Shown one piece after another: positions 50,441-62,700 of a stretch of DNA of 64,000 nucleotides (within the stretch, counting starts at the first letter, position 1; each line of letters starts with the position of its first letter). Source of the DNA: Lichenostomus cassidix (taxonomy: Eukaryota; Chordata; Aves; Passeriformes; Meliphagidae); assembly GCA_008360975.2 (NCBI GenBank), contig CM039194.1, positions 12,076,426-12,140,425 on the forward strand, written 5' to 3'. The notes below the pieces were generated by a model that did not search any database, was not told the DNA's origin, and worked only from the letters and a program-made list of their open reading frames with translations. Both the position numbers and the translations under genes were made by a program.

Positions 50441-53147
50441 TCGTTAACCCTCTGCTTGCACAGTGCCTGAAACTCAGTGAAAGAGAGAAACCAGGATACT
50501 CCCCACCAGTGCAGGGGGAATCACATCCCCAGCCCACCGAGAGCAGGGCCCACACGAGCTGGAAAGCGATGAGGGATGCCAGCATGTGTCCCTGTCCCCA
50601 GTGCCATCTTGAGGATAGTCACAAAATTTGTGGTGTTTGTATTTGCCAAGAGAGTTGATCCAGATCCCAAAGAGGATCACTGAGCCCTGGATAGGGAGAG
50701 GGGAGCTGGATGGCAGCACTGGTGGCACATCCATTTGGGCTATCCTGGTCCAGCACTCATCTCTCTGAGGACCAGCTCTGCAGACTCCTTGGCACGGGGA
50801 CACAAGTGACAGCACAGGGGTGGTTCAGGCATCTGGGGAGAACCAAAGGCCACACAGGAGTCTGCAGTGGGGCTGGTGGAGATGAGGTAGGGGGTTATTC
50901 TCTGCAAGAGGATAGCACTGATGTCTCCATTGCCAGAGAGGAGGGGTTACTCTAGGGACATTCAGAAGCTAGGGAATGGCTGAAAGGTCCTGGCTGGGCT
51001 GGGATGTGAGTGCAGCCAGGCAGCTCTGGGATATGCTGGTCTGAAGCCTCAGATTTGCCTTAGGGAGCAATAGGAACTGGAGGGAGGGGGGAGGTGGTGG
51101 GGCAGGAGGCTGTGGGGGAAAAGGGAGCGAGGGGACACACCTACTTGACTCTCTGTGGGCATCTCCCTCTCCTGCAGAAACCACGGTGGGGTTCAGAGCA
51201 AGCTGGGGGACAAGGCAGGACTTGGTTTCCTATACTGAGTGCCTCCTCCATGGGAGGAGGAGGTGATGGGATGGTGTCCCTGCTCTGCCCGTGACAGCTG
51301 CGTTCAGCCTGGCCCTGGGGACCTCCCAGCCCTCCTCCTTCCAGGAGATGGCATCACTCGATCACGGATAGCAGCACCGAGCCCCAGGGAGCATCGAGGC
51401 AACTCTGACCGCTCTCCCTCTCCACTGCATCTGCCTGGTTTCCACCAGGAATACCACATCTGAAGGACTAGGAAGAGATCCCCAGGTTGGGTGAATTTCT
51501 CAGGGTCTCTAGGATGGATGGAGGGGGTACTGCCACCTCCTCTCCCCCAGCTGGGGACACCCAGGGGCTCTGTCAGTCCCTGATCTTCTCACCCATGAGA
51601 CCCCAGGACAGGGGGCATCCTGGGCCACTGAGGGTCCCCATCAGCACCCTTCAGCCCCAGTTGAGCAGCTGAGATGCTCCTTGGAGACCTCGTGAAGGAC
51701 TCCTCACCTGGCTTTTCCTCAGCATAAACTTTGCCACCAGTAATAAACAGGTCAAAGAAAAGCAGAAGAGGGAAGTTATCGCTGGTGGATCTTTATGGCC
51801 CAACTGTCCTCCCCTGCCCTCTGTGCCCACACGGAGGGAGCTCATGGCTCAGCTGTCAATGGGCACCTGGCCATGCTGTGCCCTGCCAAGCCTGTCACCT
51901 GCTCCCCTGGGGAGGGTGCAGGTGTGGAATGCTGCCCCAGACCCCTGAACCCCCAGACCCCAGAAACTGCCTGAGCCCTTGCCATTAGCTCCACAGGCTG
52001 GGAAAAAGGAAAGGGGGCCTGGGCTCCCTGTCACTGCCTGCAAGAAACAGCCAGTGGCAGGAATAATGTCCCTAAAATGCAGCCACCCCTGGGATGGGAC
52101 CCAGTAGCTGCATGTGTTCCTCTGTACCTCCCACCATCAGGGGGGATTTTATTTTCTTCTTTCTTTTTCCCCCACTTCCTGAGCCTCTTTGCTGATGAGA
52201 GGAAGAGGAAGAATAAGATGGCCTTGGCTCTCTTTACACAAAGCCATGTCCGTACTGAGACCTTGGGAAAAATCTGGGATAGATGAGGTTATATGGCACA
52301 TCAAGCAATCTAAGATAGTGGTGAGCTGAGATCATCACTGGGAGGGATGATCATGACAGTCACCTTTGTCCCGAGGGAGGGACCTGGGACGAAACTGAGC
52401 AAGGGATTGGGGACCCTGGGGGCTGCAAAGTGCTCACCTCTCCTGGTGCCTCTGGCCACACCAGGTTTCGGGAGGCAGAACTCAAGTGATGCCAGCTCTG
52501 GGGGTGATCTCCCATTGCTGGGGGGTTACCCTTCTCTGTCCTTGCAAACCAGACCCCTCACCTCCAACCCATCTTCCCTCCATCTCATTCTGGCATCCAC
52601 CTCCCTGCAGGAAGGGGATGTATCACAGGAGAATATATGCACCCAGTTTCAGATAGAACTGGGGCTAGAGCAATGGGATGAGGTGCTTGGCACCGCCACA
52701 ATCCCACTGAGGGTGGGTTTTATCCCCTCCTCTCAATTTCACCCTCAATCTCCTGCTGCTGGGCACAGGAAAATCCCATTCAGAGCAAAAGTTTGGTGTC
52801 CACCGATGTGGGCACAGGGCAGGTGATAGACACACACAGAGGCCAGCTTGTCCCCTGCGTGCAGCTGGGCTTTAATCCACAGGTTCATCCCAAGGCACCC
52901 TACTCCTGGGGTTTGGATGGTGGTGGGGTCCCTTGGGGCACCCTAGTGGGACACCCATGACACTCTAATGTCCCCAAAGCCAGCAGCTACAACAGGACCA
53001 CGTCCATTGGCATGGGCACAATTGTGGGGTAGTGACAGATGGGATATGGGGTCCTCAGTGCTCCCTGTGGTCACCCACTACCTCGTCCTCCTCGCAGCCA
53101 GGATGGGAAGTTTGAACTCGTCCCCCTCACCCGCTGGGGTTTCTGCA

Positions 53148-53359
53148 CTTTGAAATGCAAACCTGCCTTTCAATGCAAATGCTGCGAGAGGTTGGGCCCA
53201 ATAAAAGCCCGTGGGCAGGGAGGTGCCTGGCCCCAGGACAGGCTCCCCAAGGCGCCCAGGTGAGCGGTGCCGAAGGAGGGGCGGCCGCCGCCCGCCGAAC
53301 CCAACCGGCCGCACTCGCGGCTCGGCGGCGCAGCATGAGCGCGGGGACGGCCCGGGAAG
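53148..53359 (+). promoter_or_regulatory. CDX1: CDX1 promoter and 5' UTR
   Basis: Upstream of the CDX1 ATG lie a TCF/LEF-like CTTTGAA (53149-53155), a perfect octamer ATGCAAAT (53173-53180) and a TATA-like AATAAAAG (53200-53207), followed by a CpG-rich 5' UTR. A start near 53,230 would fit. CDX1 is a known Wnt target through LEF/TCF sites in other vertebrates. Whether these sites are used is inferred. Confidence 0.5.
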
Positions 53360-53385
53360 ATGTACGTAGGATATCTTGTGGATAA
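53335..53385 (+). CDS. Short uORF overlapping the CDX1 start codon
   Basis: ATG at 53335 (A at -3) opens a 16-codon frame ending in TAA at 53383-53385, 23 bases past the CDX1 ATG and in a different frame. Any ribosome starting here would bypass the CDX1 start. No recognisable peptide. It would act only if transcription starts upstream of 53335. Confidence 0.4.
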   Translation: MSAGTAREDVRRISCG

Positions 53386-53786
53386 GGACACCAACATGTA
53401 TCCCAGCCCGGTCCGGCACCCCAGCCTCAACCTCAACCCCCAGAACTACGTGCCGGGGCCGCCGCAGTACTCGGACTTCGCCAGCTACCACCATGTGCCG
53501 GGGATTAACAACGACCTGCACCACGGGCAGCCGGCAGCTGCCTGGGGCTCTCCCTACACCCCTGCCAAGGAGGACTGGCATTCTTACGGCACCGCTGCGA
53601 CGCCTTCCACCGCCAGCCCGGGGCAGTTTGGATTCAGCCCCCCAGATTTTAACCCCATTCAGCCTCCGGGCTCTGGACTCCTGCCTCCACCCATCAGCAG
53701 CTCGGTCCCCCAGCTCTCCCCTAATGCCCAGAGACGCACCCCATATGAGTGGATGAGGCGCAGCATTCCCAGCACCAGCAACAACG
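53360..53786 (+). CDS. CDX1: CDX1 exon 1 (N-terminal transactivation region), continues off the right edge
   Basis: Caudal-type ParaHox transcription factor acting in the nucleus in posterior patterning and intestinal identity. 427 nt encode 142 residues plus one base. It starts [20 protein letters not shown], matching the caudal N-terminus (human MYVGYVLDKD). It continues through a Pro/Ser/Tyr-rich activation region ([28 protein letters not shown]) and ends with the Pbx-contact hexapeptide region TPYEWMRR (127-134) just before the donor ACG/GTAAGG, as in other CDX genes. The ATG context has A at -3. The homeodomain exons (starting KTRTKDKYRVVY in the family) were not found up to 64,000. The position above PDGFRB on the opposite strand supports CDX1 rather than CDX2 or CDX4. 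Confidence 0.93.
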
Positions 53787-56700
53787 GTAAGGAAAGCCCC
53801 AGTCCTGCACGCCTGTGCCGTCCTCAGAGCAGAGGATCCCCGGGCTTGGAGCTCTGCGGGGCCAGATCCTGCTCTGTGGCTCTTCCTGCACAGGGACTGC
53901 CAGAGAAACAGCAAGCTTGGCCTGCCCTTGGCATTGACACACAGTCCCCAAAGTGCAGGGGAGCTCTGAGGTGGCAGGGGCTGAGGATAGGCAGGGAGGG
54001 TGCTGTCCTTCCACACTGGTGGCAGCTGGGCTTATATGGCTGGAAAGTCCTTTTCCCCAGCTGGTCTCTGTCCCAGCACCCTGCCCTTGCCTGTGGCCAC
54101 TGGGTAGGATGGGCAGAGCCAGAAACCCCCAGGACCCCAAGGGAGTGTTGGATGGGGGGGTCTCAAAAGTGCAAGGATGAGTGTGTGGGGCTGTGGCTGT
54201 ACATGGCAGTGTGAGCTGGCTGTGTGAGAGCCCATGTTTGCCATGTGTGCACATGTGTGTGTGCAAGGTGCCTAATGCTGTGTGTGTGTGCAGGGAGGGA
54301 GCTGTGTGTGTATCCATGCTCTGTGTGTGTGTGCATAAGGTGGATTCAGTGGGTGCTGCAGGCTCTGTGTGAGTGTGCAAGGCACCATGAGCAGGGTGTG
54401 TGTACAGGCAGTGCCACCAGGTGTGTCTGGGGGAGGTGACATGTTCGGTGTGTGTGCAGGGGCTGTGTGAGGAGGACAGTGTCGTGCAGTGTGTGTGTGT
54501 GAGGGGCAGTGTGTGTGTGCAGAGTGTGTGTGGTGGGATGGTGCCACGTGGAGAGTGGCTGTGGGTGCTGCAGGTGCATGGCTGGTGGATGTCCAGTGGG
54601 AAACGGTGCCCTGGTTCCTGTGGTTTCCTCTGGCCTGGGCACTGAGTGGTCATGCTGTCCCCACGGTCCTGTCTCCACATCCTCGGGGTCCTGTCCCTGC
54701 TGAACTCCTGACCTGGGGGAAGCGTCTGGGTGACCCCAGCCCCCTACTCGCCCTGCTGCCCACTTCAAAGGCGGTGGGCAGATCCCCCTTGGGGCCAATC
54801 CAAATTGACAAGGACTTCTCTTTGTCATGGAGATGGTGGACGGCTCCTTTGGCAGTGAGGTGAGGTGTGGGCCCTTTGTCCTGACCTCCCCTCACCCTTT
54901 CATCTTCCCAGCCTGGACCCTTCCCAGCGGGACCCACCGGGCTTGCCTGAACCTGCTGCCCCTCTCCCTTTCCTGTGCTGGCCATGAGCTCCTCAGAGCA
55001 CTGCTGGGACCAAACTCACTACAGGAGTGGCTGTGGGCATCTCTCAGGGGTGAATTTGCTTTGAGTTGCTGCTGCTTCATATCCCTGGAATCAGGGGCAG
55101 GTCTCCCTCTTTGCAAAGTGTCTCCAGTTTTTGTCTTGTTTTTGGCTCCACGCTATTCCCAGTGGCCATGGACCATGTAAGGGTCTTGTGCAGAGGTGTG
55201 TAGATTCTTCCAGCATGGAAAATATCCACTTATATTCCCTGAATCAGTGTGGCAGGGATGGGGACCAGTGACTGCAGTGGAGCAGGCAGAACATCCTGAT
55301 AAATGGAAAAAAACCCAGCTCCAGTCTGGAGAGAGGAGGGGAGAGGCAGGCTGGTATTTCCTGTCCCATTTTAAGCACTGAATGTAACTATTTAGGAAAA
55401 ATGCCTCCCCCCACATGCAGTGACTGAGACCCACAGGCAATACCAGGGCTGATGGCTTCCCTTTGCCCAGAGGTGGAAGGGGAAATGTCATGTGCAGCCC
55501 TCCCGTGCAGCTGGGACCCTGCCACTTCTGCAGGTTTTGTAGGTCTGAACATCTTGGTTTCTTCTGAGGAAAGAGGTGGGAGAGAAACTTAGTAGGGAAG
55601 GAAAGCTATCGGCACACCTCTTCTCTGGATCAAGGGCACAGGTTTACACCCAGCAGTGGGACTGAGATAAAACAGGGGCTTGAAAGTGCTCTGATTGAGT
55701 TAGACAACAATTGAATTGATTGAATTCTGGAAAAGTATCATTAGTGACTCAGTTTGTATCTCTCAGATCAAATACATACAAAGGAACAAATAAGTCAGCC
55801 TTGATCCTCTCATATGCAGAGGAGCTGCCCCAGCCCCACCACAGCAAAGTGAGGGTGAAAGGCCCTGTCTTGGGGTGGTTTCCTTAGGATGGATGACCTG
55901 TAAGCTCCTTTTCTAAGTCACCCACAGGTTAAGGACCTGTCCTTGCACCTCTGCTGGGTCCAAGCCTGGTGCTGCTGGTGCCAAGCAACTGCAGGATTTG
56001 GCTGTGGTGGGACCTTGAGCTGGGAGGTGGTGGGATGCAGCTAGTGTTTTCCAGTGCTGCCCTTTGAATAAAAGTCTTCATTAAGCTTGGAAGAGAGTAG
56101 GACAGAGATGGGTTTGACATAGATAAGGGTGGAGTTCTTAGATGAATCATTTTTTTGAAATCAATAAATTGGACTTTAATCAGTCTGGATTGATAAACTC
56201 CCCATCTCACCACAGTGGGAATAGGAAATGAATACACCGAGTTTTTCTCTCTAAATATCAACAATTTCATTGTGAATGCTATAAATCATAATACTTCAGA
56301 GGGTTGTAAATTAATGTTCCCTTTCTGTCTTGGCTTGTATAAACAGCTCCTGGCCATAGTTTGAAAGCTTTTGGGGATGAGCTGTGTGGTAGTAAAAGAA
56401 AATGTTATGCAGGGAATATGAGTGTGCTGGGCCCTTCTGCAAATGTGATCCAGAGCACAAAAAAATCAATGAGAAATCTCCCAGTGACTCACTGCAGAGT
56501 CAGGCTTTACAGGGGGATGATTTTATGTACCTGTTGCTACATTCTTGTGTGCTTCACCTGGCTGAGCTGAGATAACCCAGCAGCAGAAGGGATTACAATG
56601 CCAGTTGCTGGGAGTGGGAAGTTAAAGGGAACTGAGCTGGAAGATGTCCCCAGGCCTCATTTCTCTCTCCAATGTCACCTCCTTTTCTGCTCATAAAGCC

Positions 56701-59700
56701 TTCACTAGCCGCATGTCAGAGCCTCATGCTTCCTCCTTATTCACAATTATTTGCAAACTTCCCTGTGAATTGCACCCTGGGTTTATAAAAAGCTCAGGAA
56801 GGTGGCTGGAAGCGGGGCTGGATGAACTTTGAAATTCACCCTCTGCTTGTTAGTCATGCAAATCCTCAGATACTGCCTCGGGTCTGGCTTTTAGGTCACT
56901 AATTGAGCAGGGGCTGCAGTGCTAAATATTGCAAGTGAAAGTGCAATTGGAGCATCCCTTGGGGAGGCAAATGTGCTCAGGGTTTCATGTGATACAAATA
57001 CCCAGGGTGCCTGGGCAAGTTTTGGGGTGATGGAGAGCAAGCAGAGATGCCCTGAGCACGTGGTGATTTGCTGGGTATGCAGTTTTCCATCTCAGTTTTA
57101 CTTTTTCTAGGTCAGTTTTCCAGTTAATTTTCCTAGTGGGGCCCATGAACATTGAGGGAAAGAGTAAAAATCTCAATAGTGAGACAAGCATTTCCCCTGG
57201 ACTACTGGGTCTCATGCTGTTCTTGGTGTGTTTTGGAAAGATGGTGTTGGCTGGAGAACAGTGCATTTCTCTGGTCAGTCCCTGCATGGGGAGCCTCTCT
57301 TTAGGACATGCTCATTCCCTGTGAGACCCTTTGCTCCACTGGGACACTCGGGGTGCATGTGTCAGGCCCTACCAGTCTCCTCCCCTTGAATTATTAACCC
57401 ACAACCTGCTCCTGGCCCCAGATGGGGTTTGTTGACTGCTCAGCCTGCTGGCCAAGGTACAGGCCTCTCAAACTTTCCTAGAATTGACTTTCCTTGAACA
57501 AAAAGGGCTTCCCTGAAGCACTGGCGGTACCTACGTGATGGGCTTGGCTAGCTAATACCCTGGGATTAGCAGAGGGACACTTTAAACCTCTGGCCAATGA
57601 CAGATATTTCCTATAGGGGACCTTTCAAGGACACCTACTCCAGTCCTGTTAGCTTTGTGATCACTTGGATAAGGGGCTGGATCCTTTCCCCACACTGCCC
57701 CATGGTAAGGATGATCCAAACCCTGGATTTGGGGGCTGCAAAGGGGAGGAGGAATCCTGGTGTCCAGATGGGACCCCCACTGCCTTGCTATCCTCCTCCC
57801 CTCACTGCAGATGGGCCACATCCAGCCAGATGTCAGGTTGGGATGAGCTGGATCAGGGCTGGAGTGAGGTGATGCTCTGAATCAGGCTGTGTCCATCCCA
57901 TATGTGCCAGCAGCCCATGTGTCACCCTGGCACTCCCCATCGTGCTGGTGTGGTCTTTGACCCAGCAGAGGAGCCAGGCTGGCGGCACTCAGCTCAGTGC
58001 TCATAAAACATTGGAACAAATGAAGGACTCTGCCAGTTGCCAAAATAGGGATTGAGTCACTGCGGGGCTGGGAAAGACTTGTCCCAACACCCAGTTTAAG
58101 GCTGCTGCCCCTGGGGTTGGAGGAGCTCTGGGTGTGTTGCCCATGTCCAAGAATATGGGCTTGTGATGGGGAGCCACCAGCTTGCTTGCAGCCAGGAATC
58201 TGCTCTTTATTCCCTTGGGGTTTGCACCTTCTGGGAGGAGGATGAGGCTTGTAGGAGGAAGGGGCTGTCCTCACCAATGGGTGTGGGTGTGGGTGTAGCT
58301 CTGGCCCTGTCTCACTGTGCTGGCTGTGCAAAATCCAGCCAGGGCCAGCGTGTGCTCCAGGGCACCGGTCTGCACTCTCCAAATCCAGCTCTTTGACCAG
58401 CTGTTTCTGCCCTTTCCCAGCAGCAGGGCTGCCCTGCCTGACTGTGCCATGCACCAAGCCTGGGCTCTGCCTCCCAGCTCTGCCAGCCCCACAATCCCCT
58501 GGGCATGCATTCCCCAGCCACACACCTGCACTTAGGGCAAAGCTTTTTTGGGAGCACACGGTGTGATCCTCAGTGAGCAGGAGGCCAGAAAGCCATTGGG
58601 TCAAGAGGTGCAGTTTGGCAAGTGAAATGTATCCGGTGCTCTCCGTACCAAGCTGAACCAGGTTTTATTGCTACCCTGTGCACATGGGAGAATTGCAGTT
58701 TGCTCTGAAGCCTTTGGCACCAGGAAGAAATCTCCAGGTTGTGTGAGGTGAACCACCATGGAGAGAGCTGCCCTGGGTGTAGGAGCACTGCAGTGCTCCT
58801 TGGAGGGACCTGCAGCTCCCTGCAGCACAGATGAGTCCTGCCTCAACCCTGATGTCTCAAATGCCCATTTTTCCAGAGCAGAGATGGGGAAGCTTTGGCA
58901 GAATCCATTCAGTGAGGATTCACCCAGCATTCCTTTCCTCCACAGCACTGAGACATTAAATATGTACAGAGAGGATGTGTAGTTCCTCTCACCCAGTTTT
59001 TGACACCCAGCCGTTGTCTAAATCCAATGCATTCTGGCAGAGGAATGACCTCAGGCAGGGATCTCGGCAAGGATTGCCCTACAGAGGGGGTCGTTTCTCA
59101 CTGGCAGTGATGAAACAAGCCACATGGCTCCGGTCCTTCGCCCCGTGTCGGTCGTCCCATCCATCACTCCTCTGCTTCCTGCGGCAGAGGAAAAATAGCT
59201 GAGGATGTTGAAGTATGCAAGGGACTGGGGAAGGCTTGTGAAAACCATGAGATGCTGGTTCCCAGCACTCAGGGAGTGTGAGGGGCTCGGGTTTATCCCC
59301 CCCTCCCGGGCCACAGAGGAGCGTGGGTGTTTTGGAGTGGCTGCTGGAGCTGGAGGGGAAAGGAGGGGGAAAAATGAGTGTGGGGAGGGGGTGAACAGCG
59401 AGGGCATCAGAGGCTCAGCCCTTGCCACCAGCAGTGCAGGCTTTGGGGTTCCTGTTTGCAGTCAGTTTAGTGATGGGGAAATGAGCTGGGCTGTCTGTCC
59501 CGAGCCTCTGCATCATCTCTGCTCAGTGCGGCTCCCATCACCGCTGCTCGGCAGAGGGAGCATCGACTCCTCTGCACGCAGGCAGCTGGAGCACATCTGG
59601 CTGCCAGATGAGGGTGGCTCCAGCCAGCCTGGAGGCTCCTGAGCTTAAGGAGCTGACCCCAGCCCTTTCCTGGGCCTGGGGTCTCTGTCATGGGGCACTG

Positions 59701-62700
59701 CTCTGCTGGATGTCCTCAGCTTTGTGGGGCTGTGAGGGGAATTTTCTGTCACGGAGCTTCTGAAGGACTGGGGATTAAGCTGTTCAGGGAATCCCATAGC
59801 TCTGACCCTGGGACTCCACTCTGGTTTGGAACTGCCTCTGTGCCTCAGTTTCTCCAGCTGTTGCATTGCCTAAGCTCTGCCTGGGGTAAGGGAAATTTTC
59901 CTTGAACCTTTCCCTGGGGAGAAATGCCAAATCCTGATTAGAGCACTGATTCCTCTGCGGTGGGAGGATTTTATCCTCTTTGCAAGTAGATGCTGCTCAT
60001 TCAGGATGGAGCAGCTTTATTACAGAGAGAAAGCACCCACACAGAGGTGACAGCCTTGCACTGTCTTTCTGCACTTTACCTCCAGTGCGGACCAATTCTT
60101 TCCCAGGTGCTCCCTGGTGACAGGACTTTTACACCAGGTGTTTTTCAGCATTATAATATTGTAATGCCATCAGACAGTGTGGGACCAGGCCCCCAGTGCA
60201 GACAGATGGGCAAACAAGGCTGTACAGGTGGAGCCAGTGTGGGGCCAGAGCATCACCAGGAAGATGGGACAAGGCAGGATGGCTCCAGGAGCACAAGGAG
60301 CCAGCCCACAGCGAGCCATGAGAGCTGCCGAGGCAGCCTGGCAGCAATGCCTCCATCCCCCCTGCCAGCACCTCCTCTACAAAGCAGCATCCAACGTGTC
60401 CCCAAGCCTTGGGGACCTCTGCTGTGGGGTGCAACAGCTGTCACCACTGTGGGCTCTCTTCTCAGTGGCTCTGGCCAGTGGGTTAGGGCTGCTGTACCCT
60501 GACTTCCTTGATCAGAGCCCTGATGGCTGCACAGCAGCTTCTCACTGAGCCAGAGTTTGTGGCTGTGGTAATTTTGAGTTGCTTTGTCCTGTGAAATAGA
60601 GACTTTTAGAAAAGTGCTGCAGTTTATGCTCCTGGCTGCTGGCAGCTGTGCTGCTCCTGGTGTGGCTGGGAGAAATGTGTCCCATGGATAGGGATCCTCC
60701 ATTTAGAGCTGGGCTGATCCCCCCATAACATGCCAGCTTGTGCTCCTTTGCTATTTTTCACCTCCACCCAGGGTGCCACTGCCACCCCACAGTTTCCTTC
60801 CTCCCTGGTTTGAACAAGTCCCTTCCCAGCTGTTCTTAGAGCTGCTCAGCACCAGTCTCACAATGCCCATACTCTCAATCTGTTAGGGTTTTTGGGGCAC
60901 AATTTTTTTACTTAAAGCCATCCTTTGGGCAGGCCAGGATTGGAGATGGTGAAATACCCCCTTCCTGGCAGTCTCCACTGTGGCTGTGAGGGTGCAGAGC
61001 TTGGGATGGTGGGCACAGGGATCTAGCTTGATTTTCCCTTACCCTGCCAGGCTCCTGATCCCAGGGCAGGAGCTCTGACACCCCTGTCCCAGGGAGTGAA
61101 TCCAGGCTGGGGTCAGGACTCCATCCCCCCCCGTGTGTGTGTGCACACTCGGCAGCGCGTCCCTTGGGGTTTGCACAGCACATTAAAGCTATTCCCTTAT
61201 CTAATCGTGGCTCAGGTGAGTGCTATTAGGGTTATACATTAACAGTGGTAACGATACCCTCTCCCCACGCAGTCATTGGCCCTGCCTTGATCCCAAACCC
61301 GAAACCATTCCCACTGGCCCCATGGATGACTCCGTTTGCCTGGTCTTTCAGGGATGAGCAGGAGGGGCTGTGAATGCACAGCAGGGTTGGAAGGGGCTAA
61401 CAACTGTGATAAGAGACACCACTGGCACCCCCTCTGCACCCCATTCACACTCCCTCCTGGGGCAGCAGCCCCAGCTCTAGGCTGAGACAGCCTGTTTCAC
61501 CTTTGCCAGGCTTGGCTGGAAATGTGGGAGCAGTTCCATCCCTCTGTTTGGACGTAGGCATGGAGGCTCCCCATAAGGAACCGGATTGGCTCATCCCAAA
61601 TTTCCTCTTTCTTTTCACAGAGTCATAAAAAGTCTCCAGGAGACAGTTAAGTGTAACCCAGCATTCACATTCAAGGTAGTTGAATTATTCATTGTCAATA
61701 GTATTTCTTGCAAATCCTTTTCTTTTCCTTGTGAATCACCCACAGTACATCCCCGAATTCAGCAAACATCCGAAACCAGCAATTAGTGGAGGTGAATAAC
61801 TTTCCATCTCTGGCTTGGTAGTGAGCCCTCTGTTTTGAGTCTTTTCTACCTGATATTGAGCAGCAAGTGATGATATTGATACTGATATTGAGCCTGGTGC
61901 CCAGCTCACCCAGCGATGGCTCTGCCAGCCCTGAGGCAAAGCACAACCTCCACCCAGGATGAAGGATGAAGAGGGAATAACAAAGAACAGGCTGTGATGG
62001 ATCTATTTACAGCTGCAGCAGGAAATAATAATTCCTACTGAAATTCATGGCATATGTGGTATTCACAAACCGCCTTATTTCTTTAATCTTTAATTTATTT
62101 TTTTACTGTATCTGTCAACTCCTTCACATTCCAGGTGTTACTTTTTCCCAAACACTGGTATTCAAATACCAACATTGCAAGTCAGGCAATTTTAAAGTTA
62201 TTATCTCTTTAGAGACATTTTTGCTTTCAAATGAAAAAAAAAAAAAAGAAATCTATGAGAAAGAAAAAAAACTTGCAGGAGCCCCTGAGCCTGGAGCAGC
62301 CAGAGGGAGCCCAGATTCTCACGGAGCTGCTAAACCTCACATAAATCTCCACCAGAGCATCTGGTTTATTCTGTAACTTCTTGGGAACTGCTGTGTTTGC
62401 AGATTCAGCACAGGTCCCTCCTGGGCTGGGGTGCAGAAGTTCTTTTCATGCTGCTGAACTCTTCCCCTGCCGGGTGACCCCCAGGAAGGACAGGGCCCCT
62501 GTGGGTAAGCCAGGGCAGGGTGGGGGTCCTGCATGGGCTGGGTGCCCCCAGCATCACTCCAGCCCTGCAGTGTCTCCCGTGGGCAGTTTTGTGTGGAGCT
62601 GTCATAGCTGATGTGTGCCAGACAGGGGACAAGTGCCTGGCAAAGCTGCCAGAGACCCCTTGCACACAGAATCACTGAGTTCAGCTGTGCCTCTGCAGAC

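Larger units (their letters stand above)
46871..53147. other. Head-to-head spacer between PDGFRB and CDX1
   Basis: About 6.3 kb with no recognisable gene. It holds a pyrimidine tract (47063-47158), an old CR1 (47750-47945) and an everted pair of RBPJ-like sites at 50408-50440. Regulatory elements of either gene may lie here. Open frames are short or low in complexity. Confidence 0.6.

Noticed and set aside
53078..54680. Two 312- and 319-codon minus-strand frames antisense to CDX1 exon 1
   Set aside because: One mirrors the GC-rich CDX1 coding exon; the other is His/Thr/Pro-rich text created by the TG tract. Both are shadows.
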